Source: an uncultured Candidatus Saccharibacteria bacterium
GTDB lineage: Bacteria > Patescibacteriota > Saccharimonadia > Saccharimonadales > Saccharimonadaceae
Reading direction: 5' to 3'
Assembly (NCBI GenBank): GCA_944391325.1
Contig: CALXTC010000013.1
Coordinates: 1-55,727, forward strand
DNA: 55,727 nt
This document shows, piece by piece, positions 16,357-24,447 of this stretch (position 1 is the stretch's first letter; each line of letters opens with the position of its first letter). The translations under genes and the position numbers were made by a program. Below the pieces are notes generated by a model, which was given only the letters and a program-made list of their open reading frames with translations, was not told the origin of the DNA and made no database searches.

Positions 16357-17133
16357 ATGAAGAAGTTTTATCCTAAAATGCATTTTAATCATGTTGGCAT
16401 TACAATAGAGAGTCATATTACATCCGATATGGCACGTCGACAGCGCCAGTTTGTTAATAGGGTTGTTAGTCGCACTGTTGGCCGCCACCAGGGAATGTAT
16501 CTCGTATTAGAGGGGCTTGATCTGACTGGTAAAACTAGTCAGTGTTATAGCTTGCTTCGTTTGCTTCGCGACAACTCTGATTTAAGTATTCAGTTGGTTG
16601 ACGAGCCCGGTGGCACCGAACGCGCTGATGAGATTAGGCGGCTGGTGAAAAATAAAGACAATCAATTGACGTCCCAGCAAAATATTGAACTGTTTACTGA
16701 GGCGCGTCAGGATTTATTTGACAAGGTAATTGCCCCTGCTCTATCTCGTGGTGAAATCGTAATTGCTGATCGCAACTGGTGGTCGACGATTGCCTACCAA
16801 GGATTCGGCCAGGGCGCGTCGGTGGACGAGATAACTGAATGCACTAGCCGTAAGTTGCCGGAATGTTATTTACGACCGGATGCTGGTGTGATTATGATGA
16901 CCTCTGAATCAGTCCAGGCCGAGCGTAGACGATTGCGCACTAAGGACGATATGGATAAAGAGATTACTCAGGATGCCTTTGAGGATGCTGATGACGATTA
17001 CTTTATGGTTAAGGTCGCTGATGGATATCGATATGTTAACAAACAATTCGATGTGCCGATAGTTGATGCATCGGCTAATGAAATGGAAGTTTTTGATCGA
17101 GTGCTAGATGCCCTATTGTGCCAACTAAATTAA
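16357..17133 (+). CDS. tmk: Thymidylate kinase with N-terminal extension
   Basis: A 258-residue P-loop kinase phosphorylating dTMP to dTDP. The P-loop is EGLDLTGKTSQ (about residues 52-62), with the DE motif VDEPGGTERADEIR, the DR motif ADRNWWSTIAYQG and a basic lid ERRRLRTKDD. Bacterial Tmk is usually about 210 residues and begins close to the P-loop; here about 45 basic residues precede it (MARRQRQFVNRVVSRTVGR). An internal ATG at 16429 would shorten this by 24 residues. No SD precedes either start; the gene lies 14 nt after glyA and may be translated by coupling. Confidence 0.85.
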   Translation: MKKFYPKMHFNHVGITIESHITSDMARRQRQFVNRVVSRTVGRHQGMYLVLEGLDLTGKTSQCYSLLRLLRDNSDLSIQLVDEPGGTERADEIRRLVKNKDNQLTSQQNIELFTEARQDLFDKVIAPALSRGEIVIADRNWWSTIAYQGFGQGASVDEITECTSRKLPECYLRPDAGVIMMTSESVQAERRRLRTKDDMDKEITQDAFEDADDDYFMVKVADGYRYVNKQFDVPIVDASANEMEVFDRVLDALLCQLN

Positions 17134-17158
17134 CATAGTTGGTATGGGTGGCTTGTTA

Positions 17159-17164
17159 TATAAT
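17159..17164 (+). promoter_or_regulatory. -10 box for leaderless MBL-fold gene
   Basis: TATAAT 7 nt before the ATG at 17172, with no SD. Confidence 0.65.
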
Positions 17165-17171
17165 TGGGTGT

Positions 17172-18005
17172 ATGAATGATAAAGAACTAATTATCGGGTC
17201 GCTTGATGACTCGTCTCTATTGCCTGGTATGAAGTTGCACTTTCTGGGCTATGGTTCTGGGCATAATCCTAAACTAGGCAGTAATAGCGCCTATATGAAG
17301 TTGCCTGGTGATGGCATGTTATTACTGGAATGTGGTGAGAGCGTTTTTCGCACCCTATTGGGTGTGCGATATTTTAACAAGATTAAATACCTGACAATTG
17401 TTTTAAGCCACACACATAGTGATCATAGTGGCTCGTTGGGCACGCTAGTGCCGTATGTTTATCGTCGAACTGGTACACCCGTGAACATTATCTACGGCAA
17501 TATTCGTCAGCGTCGAGAGTTGCAGGGCTTGTTAGATAATTTTGGCGTTCCACCAATGCATTATCGATTAGTATCAGTTCGTCGGGCTAATGCAATCAAC
17601 CTAGAACGACGGGTTGAGTTGTTCGGTGGCGCCCCGTTATTTATTGAAATGATGAAAACACACCATGTCCCCGAGTTAGCCTGTTTTTCAATTCTGATTA
17701 TGCAAATGACCGATGATAATCCGTCACAAATCTTTTGGTCTGGGGATACTGATGACTTTTTGCCAGCTATTGCTATGTTGCAGACTTTCCCGAATTGCCA
17801 CATCTATCACGAGGCAAATACTAGCCATTCAATTAGTCATACTGATATGGATGAGTTTAACGAGGCTTTGTTGACGTTTGCTGATGACGATATTAGACTG
17901 GCCGATAAATGGCGCAAACGAATAACCTTGATGCACCTAAACAGTGATGCGGCCTGTCGGCACGCCACTAAGTTGGGCTATAGCGTTCCTCGCATCGGGC
18001 GGTAA
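17172..18005 (+). CDS. Metallo-beta-lactamase fold hydrolase (RNase Z-like)
   Basis: A 277-residue metallo-hydrolase. The zinc motif is SHTHSDHSG (H-x-H-x-D-H, near residues 79-87), with downstream ligands in MKTHHVPELAC, FWSGDTDD and the C-terminal LMHLNSD. Topology and motif order resemble the RNase Z/MBL-fold group acting on nucleic acids or phosphodiesters, but the RNase Z exosite is not evident, so the substrate is unknown. An upstream in-frame extension exists; the ATG at 17172 is preferred because TATAAT sits 7 nt before it (leaderless). It is convergent with the coupling ATPase gene. Confidence 0.75.
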   Translation: MNDKELIIGSLDDSSLLPGMKLHFLGYGSGHNPKLGSNSAYMKLPGDGMLLLECGESVFRTLLGVRYFNKIKYLTIVLSHTHSDHSGSLGTLVPYVYRRTGTPVNIIYGNIRQRRELQGLLDNFGVPPMHYRLVSVRRANAINLERRVELFGGAPLFIEMMKTHHVPELACFSILIMQMTDDNPSQIFWSGDTDDFLPAIAMLQTFPNCHIYHEANTSHSISHTDMDEFNEALLTFADDDIRLADKWRKRITLMHLNSDAACRHATKLGYSVPRIGR

Positions 18006-18076
18006 GTTGGGCCGAGTTAAATAGTCAAAAATATTAAATCAATATTTACACTAGCTTATACGGCCTATTACTGTCA

Positions 18077-21073
18077 CTAATGTAGGCGAATTTCACCTTC
18101 GTTGGCGATTTGGGTGTTGTTTGGTTGTGGCTGTTTGTTGCTACGGTTGCGTGGACGGCGACGGCGTCGTGATGATGTTTGGTTGGATTGGCTGGACTGT
18201 GTTGGCTGGTCATTGTTGTGTTCAACTTTTAGCCCCTCTGGCTCAGCTGATTGAATAACTGGCGCTGGCTGTGGTTTCAATAGCTGGACTGGTTGAACGG
18301 TCGTAGTTGATGACGACTGATTATTGCTCACAGCAGAAGTGATATCCATTTCCGGTAGTGGTGGTAGCGGCGGTAATGACCGGTCATTGACAGCTGTGTT
18401 GCCCACGGAAGTAGCCACGTCAGTGCTGGTAGTCTGAGTAGTCTGGTTGTCGGCTGGTGCTGGCTTATTATTGCGTGTTCCCTCGATTTTCATACTGTTG
18501 GGGTCACCCGCCTCGGCAGCAGCCTTAATCTGTGCCATTAGGTCGCCTAGCTTTTGCGGGCCAGCTATACCAGACGGCGACGTGATTGTGTTGCCATCTG
18601 GTCTACTAGCATTTTCCTTGGCTGCCTTCTTGGCCTTTTCCCTGGCGGTCTTGCTCTGTAGTTGCAGTGGAACCTCAATTGCTCCAGCAATATCCTGCTC
18701 GATATCAGTCCGTTTGCGAGCATAATTAGCCCTGGTGTTGGCGATAATTTCGTCTAGGTAATTCTGACCAGCTGTTGGTAAGCGCAAAGTTGTACCACTA
18801 AAGGCTGGCATCTTTTCCCCGTTGATCATCATTGTGCAGACGAAGTGACGGTTATTCATTTGTAAAATGTCCTGAGCCTCAAATTGTGGGGCGAATTGCT
18901 GGGCTAGAACTGGGGCGTCCTCGGGACTGACCCTCATTGACATCATTGTGCCAACGTTACCAAAAACGGCATCTCGAACTGTATCAGTCATCTGGGAGAT
19001 GTACTGGTTGGCCACCGTTAAGTTCAGGCCGTATTTACGAGCCTCGGATAGAATGACGGCGAATGAGTCGGTGGCAAAGTTCTGGAACTCGTCGACGTAT
19101 AGGTAAAATGGTCGACGGTCCTCAACATTGGGAATATCCGATCGGCTCATTGCGGCTAGCTGAATTTTGGTGACCAGGAAAGCACCTAGAATAGCGGCGT
19201 TGTCCTCGCCAATTAGACCCTTAGATAGATTAACGATAAGAATTTTACCCTCGTCCATAATTTGACGAATGTTAAAGGTTGATTTAGGCTGGCCGATAAT
19301 ATTGCGGATGGTTGGGTTGGCGACAAAGGCGCCGACCTTGTTTAGAACGGGGGCGATGGCCTCGGTGGCATACTTCTCGCTCCAGCTACCGAACTCGACA
19401 CGCCAGAATTGTAAAACGACGGTGTCGGTCACCTTGGCTAGAACCTGATTACGAAAGTCCTTGTTGGTTAGCATGCGTGGAATATCCATCATAGTGGTGT
19501 TAGGATATTCCAACAGGGCGAGAATGGTATAGCGCAGGATATATTCCAGACGTGGCCCCCAGCTCTCGCCGAACATTCGCTTTAATACACCGATGATTTC
19601 CGAGCTAATATTGTTACGCTGTGACGGATCATAGACCTCCATTGGGTTAAAGCCCAAGGGGTATTCGGTGTCAGCTGGATTAAAGTAGACAACATCCTTG
19701 ATGCGACTGGGCGGAATGAATTTTAGGTTGTCGACGGCGAAATCGCCGTGTGGGTCGATGATGGCGTATCCCTGGTTGTGATAAATATCTGACAGGGCTA
19801 ATAATTCCAATAGGCCAGACTTACCGGTGCCGGTCTGACCAATGATGTAAACGTGGCGACTGCGATCGCGACGGTAAATGCCGAATTGTTTTTGCATCCC
19901 CCGGAAATTAGTTAGGCCAAAGGCGCTGATTTGACGATCGTGGTTGGGGTCGCCGTTTAGAATCGGTAGATTAGTGGGTGGTTCAGCGGTTTTAGAACTA
20001 GCCCAAACAACATTGGGTGTTTCAACGTTCATGTGTGGCAGATGGAAGACGCTGGCTAGTTCCTCGATGTTGAGAATAAAGCCAGAGCCATCGGGGAATG
20101 AACGCTTGGCATAAGCCTCTAAGTCGTCGCGATTATAGCTGGGCTTAGCCGCTAGTTTAAAGCCGTTTAGACTGGTTGAATTAAATTGTTTAAAAGCACT
20201 GGCAACGGCGTTCATCTGGATACGAGCAGAATTTTGGTCGCTACCTAGATAGGCGATGCGAATGCGTACCTTGTAGCCCAGTTTTTGGGACTTCTTCTCT
20301 GCCTCGCTAACCCGTAGTTTATCACGGTCACTCATCTCCTTGCCCGTGGTAGTTGTACCACCCTCGGGTGGTTGCCATAGGGCCTGTAGAGCCTGTAGGA
20401 AATAGATCCAGGCGCTAGACTTGGTGGCTGTGCCAAAGCCATCCTTATATCTGGCGATGAACTTAGCGCTATCCTGCTGCCAACTGTCGGCAATAGGACG
20501 AGCCAGAATTTGTACCCAGATTTCCTCGTCGCTGCTGTCCAGCTTGGTTAAAGCGGCAGTAATACCAGCCAGTGGGTCAACGTCGAAGGTCTGAAAGGTC
20601 TTAATTGGGAAATACTCGTTATCTGTTAATACCAGCTCATCGACAGCCGTGACGGGATGACTGCCGGTGCTGGCGGCATAATCCTGATCGGCCTCGTGAA
20701 TTTGGACGGTGGGATATTGAGCATAAATTTGCCCCTCGACGAAGTTCTGTAGATGTTTGGGAACCCTAACATAAAAACGAATTTGATTACTGACACTGGC
20801 AATCTCAAATGATAGGTGCTCCTGGACACCACCAGACATTTTTAATTCCTGCTTGTCGCGTAAAATACCGTGTAGCGAAGCAAAGAGCTGCTCGGCGGAC
20901 AGCTCCTTTTTATCGTTGTCACGAGGAATCTCAAGGGCTAGTAGGACGTAGTCATAGGGATCGTTAGTTGTTTTGGCTGAATGGTAATTGCGCCATGTTA
21001 GAAAACCCAAAATTGCTACCAACGGTAGCCATATATACCACTGGGTAAAAAACTGAAATAGCCAGTTAATCAT
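18077..21073 (-). CDS. Type IV secretion VirB4/TraG-like coupling ATPase
   Basis: A 998-residue membrane-linked ATPase. One N-terminal transmembrane helix (residues about 10-27) precedes a CPR-specific domain. A P-loop ATPase module follows with HVYIIGQTGTGKSGLL (about 410-425), YAIIDPHGDFA and the Walker B FYLYVDEFQNFATDSF (about 657-672). The C-terminal 200 residues are disordered, rich in Pro, Gln, Ser and Thr, with a basic cluster SRRRRRPRNR. Such proteins pump DNA or protein through type IV-like channels or pili; no other T4SS genes are present here. The ATG at 21073 has TAAAAT 7 nt upstream and no SD (leaderless). A GTG one codon earlier is less likely. Confidence 0.85.
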   Translation of the reverse strand: MINWLFQFFTQWYIWLPLVAILGFLTWRNYHSAKTTNDPYDYVLLALEIPRDNDKKELSAEQLFASLHGILRDKQELKMSGGVQEHLSFEIASVSNQIRFYVRVPKHLQNFVEGQIYAQYPTVQIHEADQDYAASTGSHPVTAVDELVLTDNEYFPIKTFQTFDVDPLAGITAALTKLDSSDEEIWVQILARPIADSWQQDSAKFIARYKDGFGTATKSSAWIYFLQALQALWQPPEGGTTTTGKEMSDRDKLRVSEAEKKSQKLGYKVRIRIAYLGSDQNSARIQMNAVASAFKQFNSTSLNGFKLAAKPSYNRDDLEAYAKRSFPDGSGFILNIEELASVFHLPHMNVETPNVVWASSKTAEPPTNLPILNGDPNHDRQISAFGLTNFRGMQKQFGIYRRDRSRHVYIIGQTGTGKSGLLELLALSDIYHNQGYAIIDPHGDFAVDNLKFIPPSRIKDVVYFNPADTEYPLGFNPMEVYDPSQRNNISSEIIGVLKRMFGESWGPRLEYILRYTILALLEYPNTTMMDIPRMLTNKDFRNQVLAKVTDTVVLQFWRVEFGSWSEKYATEAIAPVLNKVGAFVANPTIRNIIGQPKSTFNIRQIMDEGKILIVNLSKGLIGEDNAAILGAFLVTKIQLAAMSRSDIPNVEDRRPFYLYVDEFQNFATDSFAVILSEARKYGLNLTVANQYISQMTDTVRDAVFGNVGTMMSMRVSPEDAPVLAQQFAPQFEAQDILQMNNRHFVCTMMINGEKMPAFSGTTLRLPTAGQNYLDEIIANTRANYARKRTDIEQDIAGAIEVPLQLQSKTAREKAKKAAKENASRPDGNTITSPSGIAGPQKLGDLMAQIKAAAEAGDPNSMKIEGTRNNKPAPADNQTTQTTSTDVATSVGNTAVNDRSLPPLPPLPEMDITSAVSNNQSSSTTTVQPVQLLKPQPAPVIQSAEPEGLKVEHNNDQPTQSSQSNQTSSRRRRRPRNRSNKQPQPNNTQIANEGEIRLH

Positions 21074-21123
21074 CACGATTATTTTAACACATAATCAGTA
21101 GTAGCGACAAGGTAAAACCTGGA

Positions 21124-22173
21124 CTATTCACTAGGCTGAGCTAGGGCGTATTGATTCTTGGCAACACGCTTGAACTGTGGCTTGCTTTGTAGATTTAACA
21201 AGATGGTTGTTTCACGGACTTGGCGGGATTTTAGTACTTCGCGAACAATGTCGTCGCGATACATTGGCCCATTCTGGCGTAATAACTCGGCAATAACATC
21301 GGTAATCGAACCCTTTTTATAGCCATTTTCGGCTAAGGCGTAAATTCCCCGACCAATTAAGACAAAACGATCGTCCTTGATAAGTTCATTGTGAATAGCC
21401 TGTTCGGTGACATTGTTACGATGAAAGTTTTGCGATTTGACCTGACGGGCAATCTCGCTGAAATGCATTGGTTGACCGTTCTCCTTTAATACGACATAGA
21501 TTTTGTCGCGGATGTTGCGTGGATTAACAGATGGCCATTTGGTTAGCCCCCACATATCGCGTAGGCTAGTAATTTGCTTACTGATGCTAGCGATTGCCCC
21601 AACCTCGCTGGGGTGTTCGTAGTTTCCCCCGACTAGACGGTATAACTCGTCTAGGGTAACTGGTTTGCCGTGTTCACGTAGTGTTTTGACAATACCGTCA
21701 ATTTCCTTTCGTATCTGACGGTCGTCGCGCTCACTAGTCAGAATGATGGCGGCGTAGTACCGATCATTTTCGCTAGTCAGTAGCATCTTGCTGCTGAGTT
21801 CAGCCAGTAATGTCAAGGTCGCGCAAGTTTTGCTGCTACTGTCACCGGTCAATTTGATCGCTAGATCATCAACCTTGGCAGCCCGCCCCATTTCATGTAG
21901 GGCTTTAACGATATCCATTTCGACATCGTTAAACAAGGAATTTTTACCGTCGTCAAGGCTAAGTTTAATGCGGATTAAGGTTGCTTTTTCGATTTGACGA
22001 ACGCGCTCGCGAGTGATATTTAGGGTTTCGCCAACTTGTTCTAGGGTCTCACGCTCACCATCTAGGCCGTATCGCCTGGTAATTATGTCAGCCTCGCGAG
22101 GCCGCTCAATGGTTGACAAAATAGACTGTATTGCATTGTCCAATTTTGCCTTAATATCGGGCGCGTCGACCAC
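21124..22173 (-). CDS. Sigma-70 region 4 / HARE-HTH DNA-binding regulator
   Basis: A 349-residue predicted transcription factor. The N-terminal part (about residues 20-75) contains ADIITRRYGLDGERETLEQ and ITRERVRQIEKAT, a sigma-70 region 4 helix-turn-helix normally contacting the -35 box. Three winged-helix HARE-HTH-like units follow, such as LREHGKPVTLDELYRLVGG, LKENGQPMHFSEIARQV and LRQNGPMYRDDIVREVL, as in RNA polymerase delta. Regions 1-2 are missing, so it is not a full sigma factor; it may bind promoters beside RNA polymerase. The GTG start at 22173 has AAAGGAG 7 nt upstream. Confidence 0.8.
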   Translation of the reverse strand: MVDAPDIKAKLDNAIQSILSTIERPREADIITRRYGLDGERETLEQVGETLNITRERVRQIEKATLIRIKLSLDDGKNSLFNDVEMDIVKALHEMGRAAKVDDLAIKLTGDSSSKTCATLTLLAELSSKMLLTSENDRYYAAIILTSERDDRQIRKEIDGIVKTLREHGKPVTLDELYRLVGGNYEHPSEVGAIASISKQITSLRDMWGLTKWPSVNPRNIRDKIYVVLKENGQPMHFSEIARQVKSQNFHRNNVTEQAIHNELIKDDRFVLIGRGIYALAENGYKKGSITDVIAELLRQNGPMYRDDIVREVLKSRQVRETTILLNLQSKPQFKRVAKNQYALAQPSE

Positions 22174-22220
22174 TTAACTGCTCCTTTCCACATCTAAACA
22201 TAGCCTAAATATTTTGTGTA

Positions 22221-22272
22221 CGTATTTGTAAATGAATACGCATATTATACGACAAACTTTATTTTCGTGCAA
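22221..22272 (-). promoter_or_regulatory. Promoter and 5'-terminal hairpin of the sigma-like regulator
   Basis: Minus-strand TTGCAC (22267-22272), 17-nt spacer, TATAAT (22244-22249), then the hairpin CGTATT/AATACG (22221-22240) starting 3 nt after the -10 box. The SD AAAGGAG lies about 40 nt further on. Confidence 0.7.
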
Positions 22273-22319
22273 GAAAAATGTATAGGCATTTAAGCATAAG
22301 CATTATTATGGTAAAACAA

Positions 22320-22347
22320 GGCCCTCGCCAAAAACTTGACGAGGGCC
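22320..22347 (-). terminator. Intrinsic terminator of the 22375-24341 gene group
   Basis: 8-bp stem GGCCCTCG/CGAGGGCC with a 12-nt loop, followed on the minus strand by TTGTTTTACC. Confidence 0.8.
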
Positions 22348-22374
22348 GTTGGTCTATTCCGTGACTGGCTGCGA

Positions 22375-22977
22375 CTACGCTGCGCGTGGTAGTGCTACTA
22401 AGGCTTCCGACATTGGGTATAGCAGGTTTGTCGCCGCTCGTAGCGAACGGAACAATGGTAGAGGGGCGTCGTGGGGATCACCGCTCGAGTCAAAGATCTG
22501 CAGTCGATAGCTGCACACGCAACTGACGTTGTGAGCTGGACCATCCTCGTAACAGTTTAGATAGTTGAGATGGCCATCAACGATGTCTCTGACATTGTTG
22601 AGCCACTCTAGAACGTCGTCGGACACGCCTTGCTCGTCGCCACATCGGCCAACTGGGTGGGTGAACAACAGCCAATCGCCGACTGTTTGGACACGAACAT
22701 CGGTATAGCTGCTAAACATTAACTCTATCAGGAGCTCATCGAGCATTTCGGCCAGAAATTCATTCTTGACGACTGGTATAAGCTTTGCGTAGACAAAGTC
22801 ATCGACAGTTTCGCCTGTGTCGCCCCGCCCGTCTGGCTGGTAGTCATCCAGGATGGTAGAGGCATCCAGATAAATATCTAGCGACTCGTTCAGGTGGCAG
22901 CCGTTGACGCCGACCATCATTACCCCGTTATCCAGGGCGATGGTGCGAGTGACGTGGATCATATTGTCAAACCACAT
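22375..22977 (-). CDS. Unknown protein, 200 aa (possible paralogue group, member 1)
   Basis: No known family. Layout: N-terminal strands (MIHVTRTIALDNGVMMVGV), a central helix (FLAEMLDELLIELMFSS), a strand pair (DVRVQTVGDWLLFTH), another helix with WLNNVRDIVDG, a strand (VSCVCSYRLQIF) and a C-terminal helix. The same helix, strand, helix, strand order recurs in the two genes upstream, suggesting divergent paralogues, although identity is low. Eight or so Cys residues and high acidity argue for a cytoplasmic protein. TAGGAGGT lies 4 nt before the ATG. Codons are GC3-rich. It is last in the group and is followed by a strong terminator. Confidence 0.65.
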   Translation of the reverse strand: MWFDNMIHVTRTIALDNGVMMVGVNGCHLNESLDIYLDASTILDDYQPDGRGDTGETVDDFVYAKLIPVVKNEFLAEMLDELLIELMFSSYTDVRVQTVGDWLLFTHPVGRCGDEQGVSDDVLEWLNNVRDIVDGHLNYLNCYEDGPAHNVSCVCSYRLQIFDSSGDPHDAPLPLFRSLRAATNLLYPMSEALVALPRAA

Positions 22978-23013
22978 GCCGACCTCCTAACAAGGTAGGA
23001 AATCACTCCCACG

Positions 23014-23034
23014 GAGTGTGCGTTCCGTGGCAGC
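23014..23034 (-). repeat. Intergenic hairpin between two unknown genes
   Basis: CCACGGA/TCCGTGG stem of 7 bp in the 88-nt gap between the 23066-23587 and 22375-22977 genes. It has no U-tract, so it is more likely a leader or RNA-processing hairpin than a terminator. Confidence 0.5.
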
Positions 23035-23065
23035 GATACAGGTTCACCAGTGACTAGGCGTTGAA

Positions 23066-23587
23066 CTACGCCAGGTTCATGGCGCAAGCAACAGAAACCA
23101 TCGTTTGCATTCCATCAACGGTGAGTATGTCGCCGGCCTCGTGGAAGTACTGACCAATGGCATTGCAGACAACCGTGGCCCACTTGCCTTCGTCGCCCGG
23201 AGCGATGGTCTCGTCGTCGATGTAGTCATGTCGCAGATAGACGGTCTCGCCGTCATCGCAAACTATGGTCATCTTAGCCTGATAGCCACTACGATAGAGC
23301 TCGTTGAGCACAACGTAAAGCAACTCTCCAGCCTCCAGGTCGTTCACATACAGGCCTATCAGCCAACAAATGTCCTCGCTGGTGACGGGAGCACTGTCTT
23401 GCGCGTCAAAATAGTCGCTACCACTGACCCAGTCGCCAGCTTCTGCGTTTTCGAGCTCTTCCAACATCTCGAACTCGGACTGCTGCTCGATGCAGTAGTT
23501 GCGAACACTGCGCGACCCCCAGCCGTCAATTCTGAACATATAGGTTTCAAAGCAGTCCATCGGCGTAACTTTGATTGAGCGTTCCAT
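23066..23587 (-). CDS. Unknown protein, 173 aa (possible paralogue group, member 2)
   Basis: No family recognised. The protein is very acidic and has the layout strand-rich N-terminus, helix ELLYVVLNELYRSGY, strands KMTIVCDDGETVYLRHDY, helix WATVVCNAIGQYFH and a C-terminal strand/helix MVSVACAM. This matches the order in its two neighbours. GGAGGT lies 4 nt before the ATG at 23587. The promoter has TATTAT (23675-23680), and a 5' hairpin AATAGC/GCTATT begins exactly 7 nt after it. Codon use is GC3-rich. No signal peptide or membrane helix is seen. Confidence 0.65.
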   Translation of the reverse strand: MERSIKVTPMDCFETYMFRIDGWGSRSVRNYCIEQQSEFEMLEELENAEAGDWVSGSDYFDAQDSAPVTSEDICWLIGLYVNDLEAGELLYVVLNELYRSGYQAKMTIVCDDGETVYLRHDYIDDETIAPGDEGKWATVVCNAIGQYFHEAGDILTVDGMQTMVSVACAMNLA

Positions 23588-23652
23588 GATTACCTCCAGT
23601 TACTAGATAGTTGGCGGTCCCGTAAACGACTCCCTTCTATTTTTGGATGTTC

Positions 23653-23680
23653 AATAGCGATTGCTATTACTACGATAATA
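23653..23680 (-). promoter_or_regulatory. -10 box and 5'-terminal hairpin of the 23066-23587 gene
   Basis: TATTAT (23675-23680, minus) followed after 6 nt by AATAGC-GATT-GCTATT (23653-23668), which therefore starts at the predicted +1. Confidence 0.65.
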
Positions 23681-23703
23681 ACATAAACGGTGGTAATGAA
23701 AAT

Positions 23704-23724
23704 GCGCCCGCTTTGGGCGGGCGC
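23704..23724 (-). terminator. Intrinsic terminator after the 23733-24341 gene
   Basis: 8-bp GC stem GCGCCCGC/GCGGGCGC, 9 nt after the stop, followed on the minus strand by ATTTTCATT. Confidence 0.85.
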
Positions 23725-23732
23725 GTAAGGGG

Positions 23733-24341
23733 CTAGTCGACCGGTTCGGCCGGAAAAACGTAGTCATCATTCTCGAGAACTCGCTTGACGGCTCTAGGGA
23801 CCTCATCATCTTCGTGGACCAGATAGCAAGAATCAGGGTCAACGATGAGCAACCCATGTACGGTGGCCGTGTCGGCAGGATTGATGCTGTCTGTGATGAT
23901 AGACGTAATTTCACCACAAACAATCCCCAACCAATCGTAGTTGGCGATATCGATTTTGTCCTCGTCGGCATGCTCGTAATAGTCAAACTGCATGTCGCAC
24001 CAGATGACGATTATGGAGTCGACGACTTGAACCCATAGGGTCGGCTTGAGCCTTTGTTCGTACAGACTTACCAAGCACCTCGTCAAAATGTCGACCAGCT
24101 GACTGTCGGCTTGCTTGCTGTGGCCGGCGATGACGCTGCTGACGTAGCGATGTAGCGACTCCTCGATTTCTTCGTACGTGACAGCGCCGAAGTTGTGACT
24201 CAGCTTGGCTGTGGCGTCTATGTAGACTGGCTGCCTGACGGTCGAGCACGGCAAGCCGGTCGCTACCACCATCAGCTGGTCAGCATCATCGAGGGTGATT
24301 GGGTAACAGTGTACGTGCGTGCTGCCTTGCGGTTTGCTCAT
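23733..24341 (-). CDS. Unknown protein, 202 aa (possible paralogue group, member 3)
   Basis: No family recognised. It starts MSKPQGSTHVHCYPITLDD and shows helix LVDILTRCLVSLYEQRL, strands WVQVVDSIIVIWCDM, helix WLGIVCGEITSIITDS and strand VHGLLIVDPDSC, the same order as in the next two genes. The ATG at 24341 is chosen because AAAGGTGG lies 5 nt upstream; an ATG three codons earlier falls inside the SD region. It has its own terminator, so the three genes are separately transcribed copies rather than one operon. High Asp/Glu content and GC3-rich codons are shared. Confidence 0.65.
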   Translation of the reverse strand: MSKPQGSTHVHCYPITLDDADQLMVVATGLPCSTVRQPVYIDATAKLSHNFGAVTYEEIEESLHRYVSSVIAGHSKQADSQLVDILTRCLVSLYEQRLKPTLWVQVVDSIIVIWCDMQFDYYEHADEDKIDIANYDWLGIVCGEITSIITDSINPADTATVHGLLIVDPDSCYLVHEDDEVPRAVKRVLENDDYVFPAEPVD

Positions 24342-24447
24342 AGTGACCACCTTTCCTAGTGCTGCGAGTAAGTAAAACTACATCTCACCTCCCTGTATGG
24401 TTCGATAGTTGGGCTGACTATTAATCACTATGTTAGCATACAATTTG

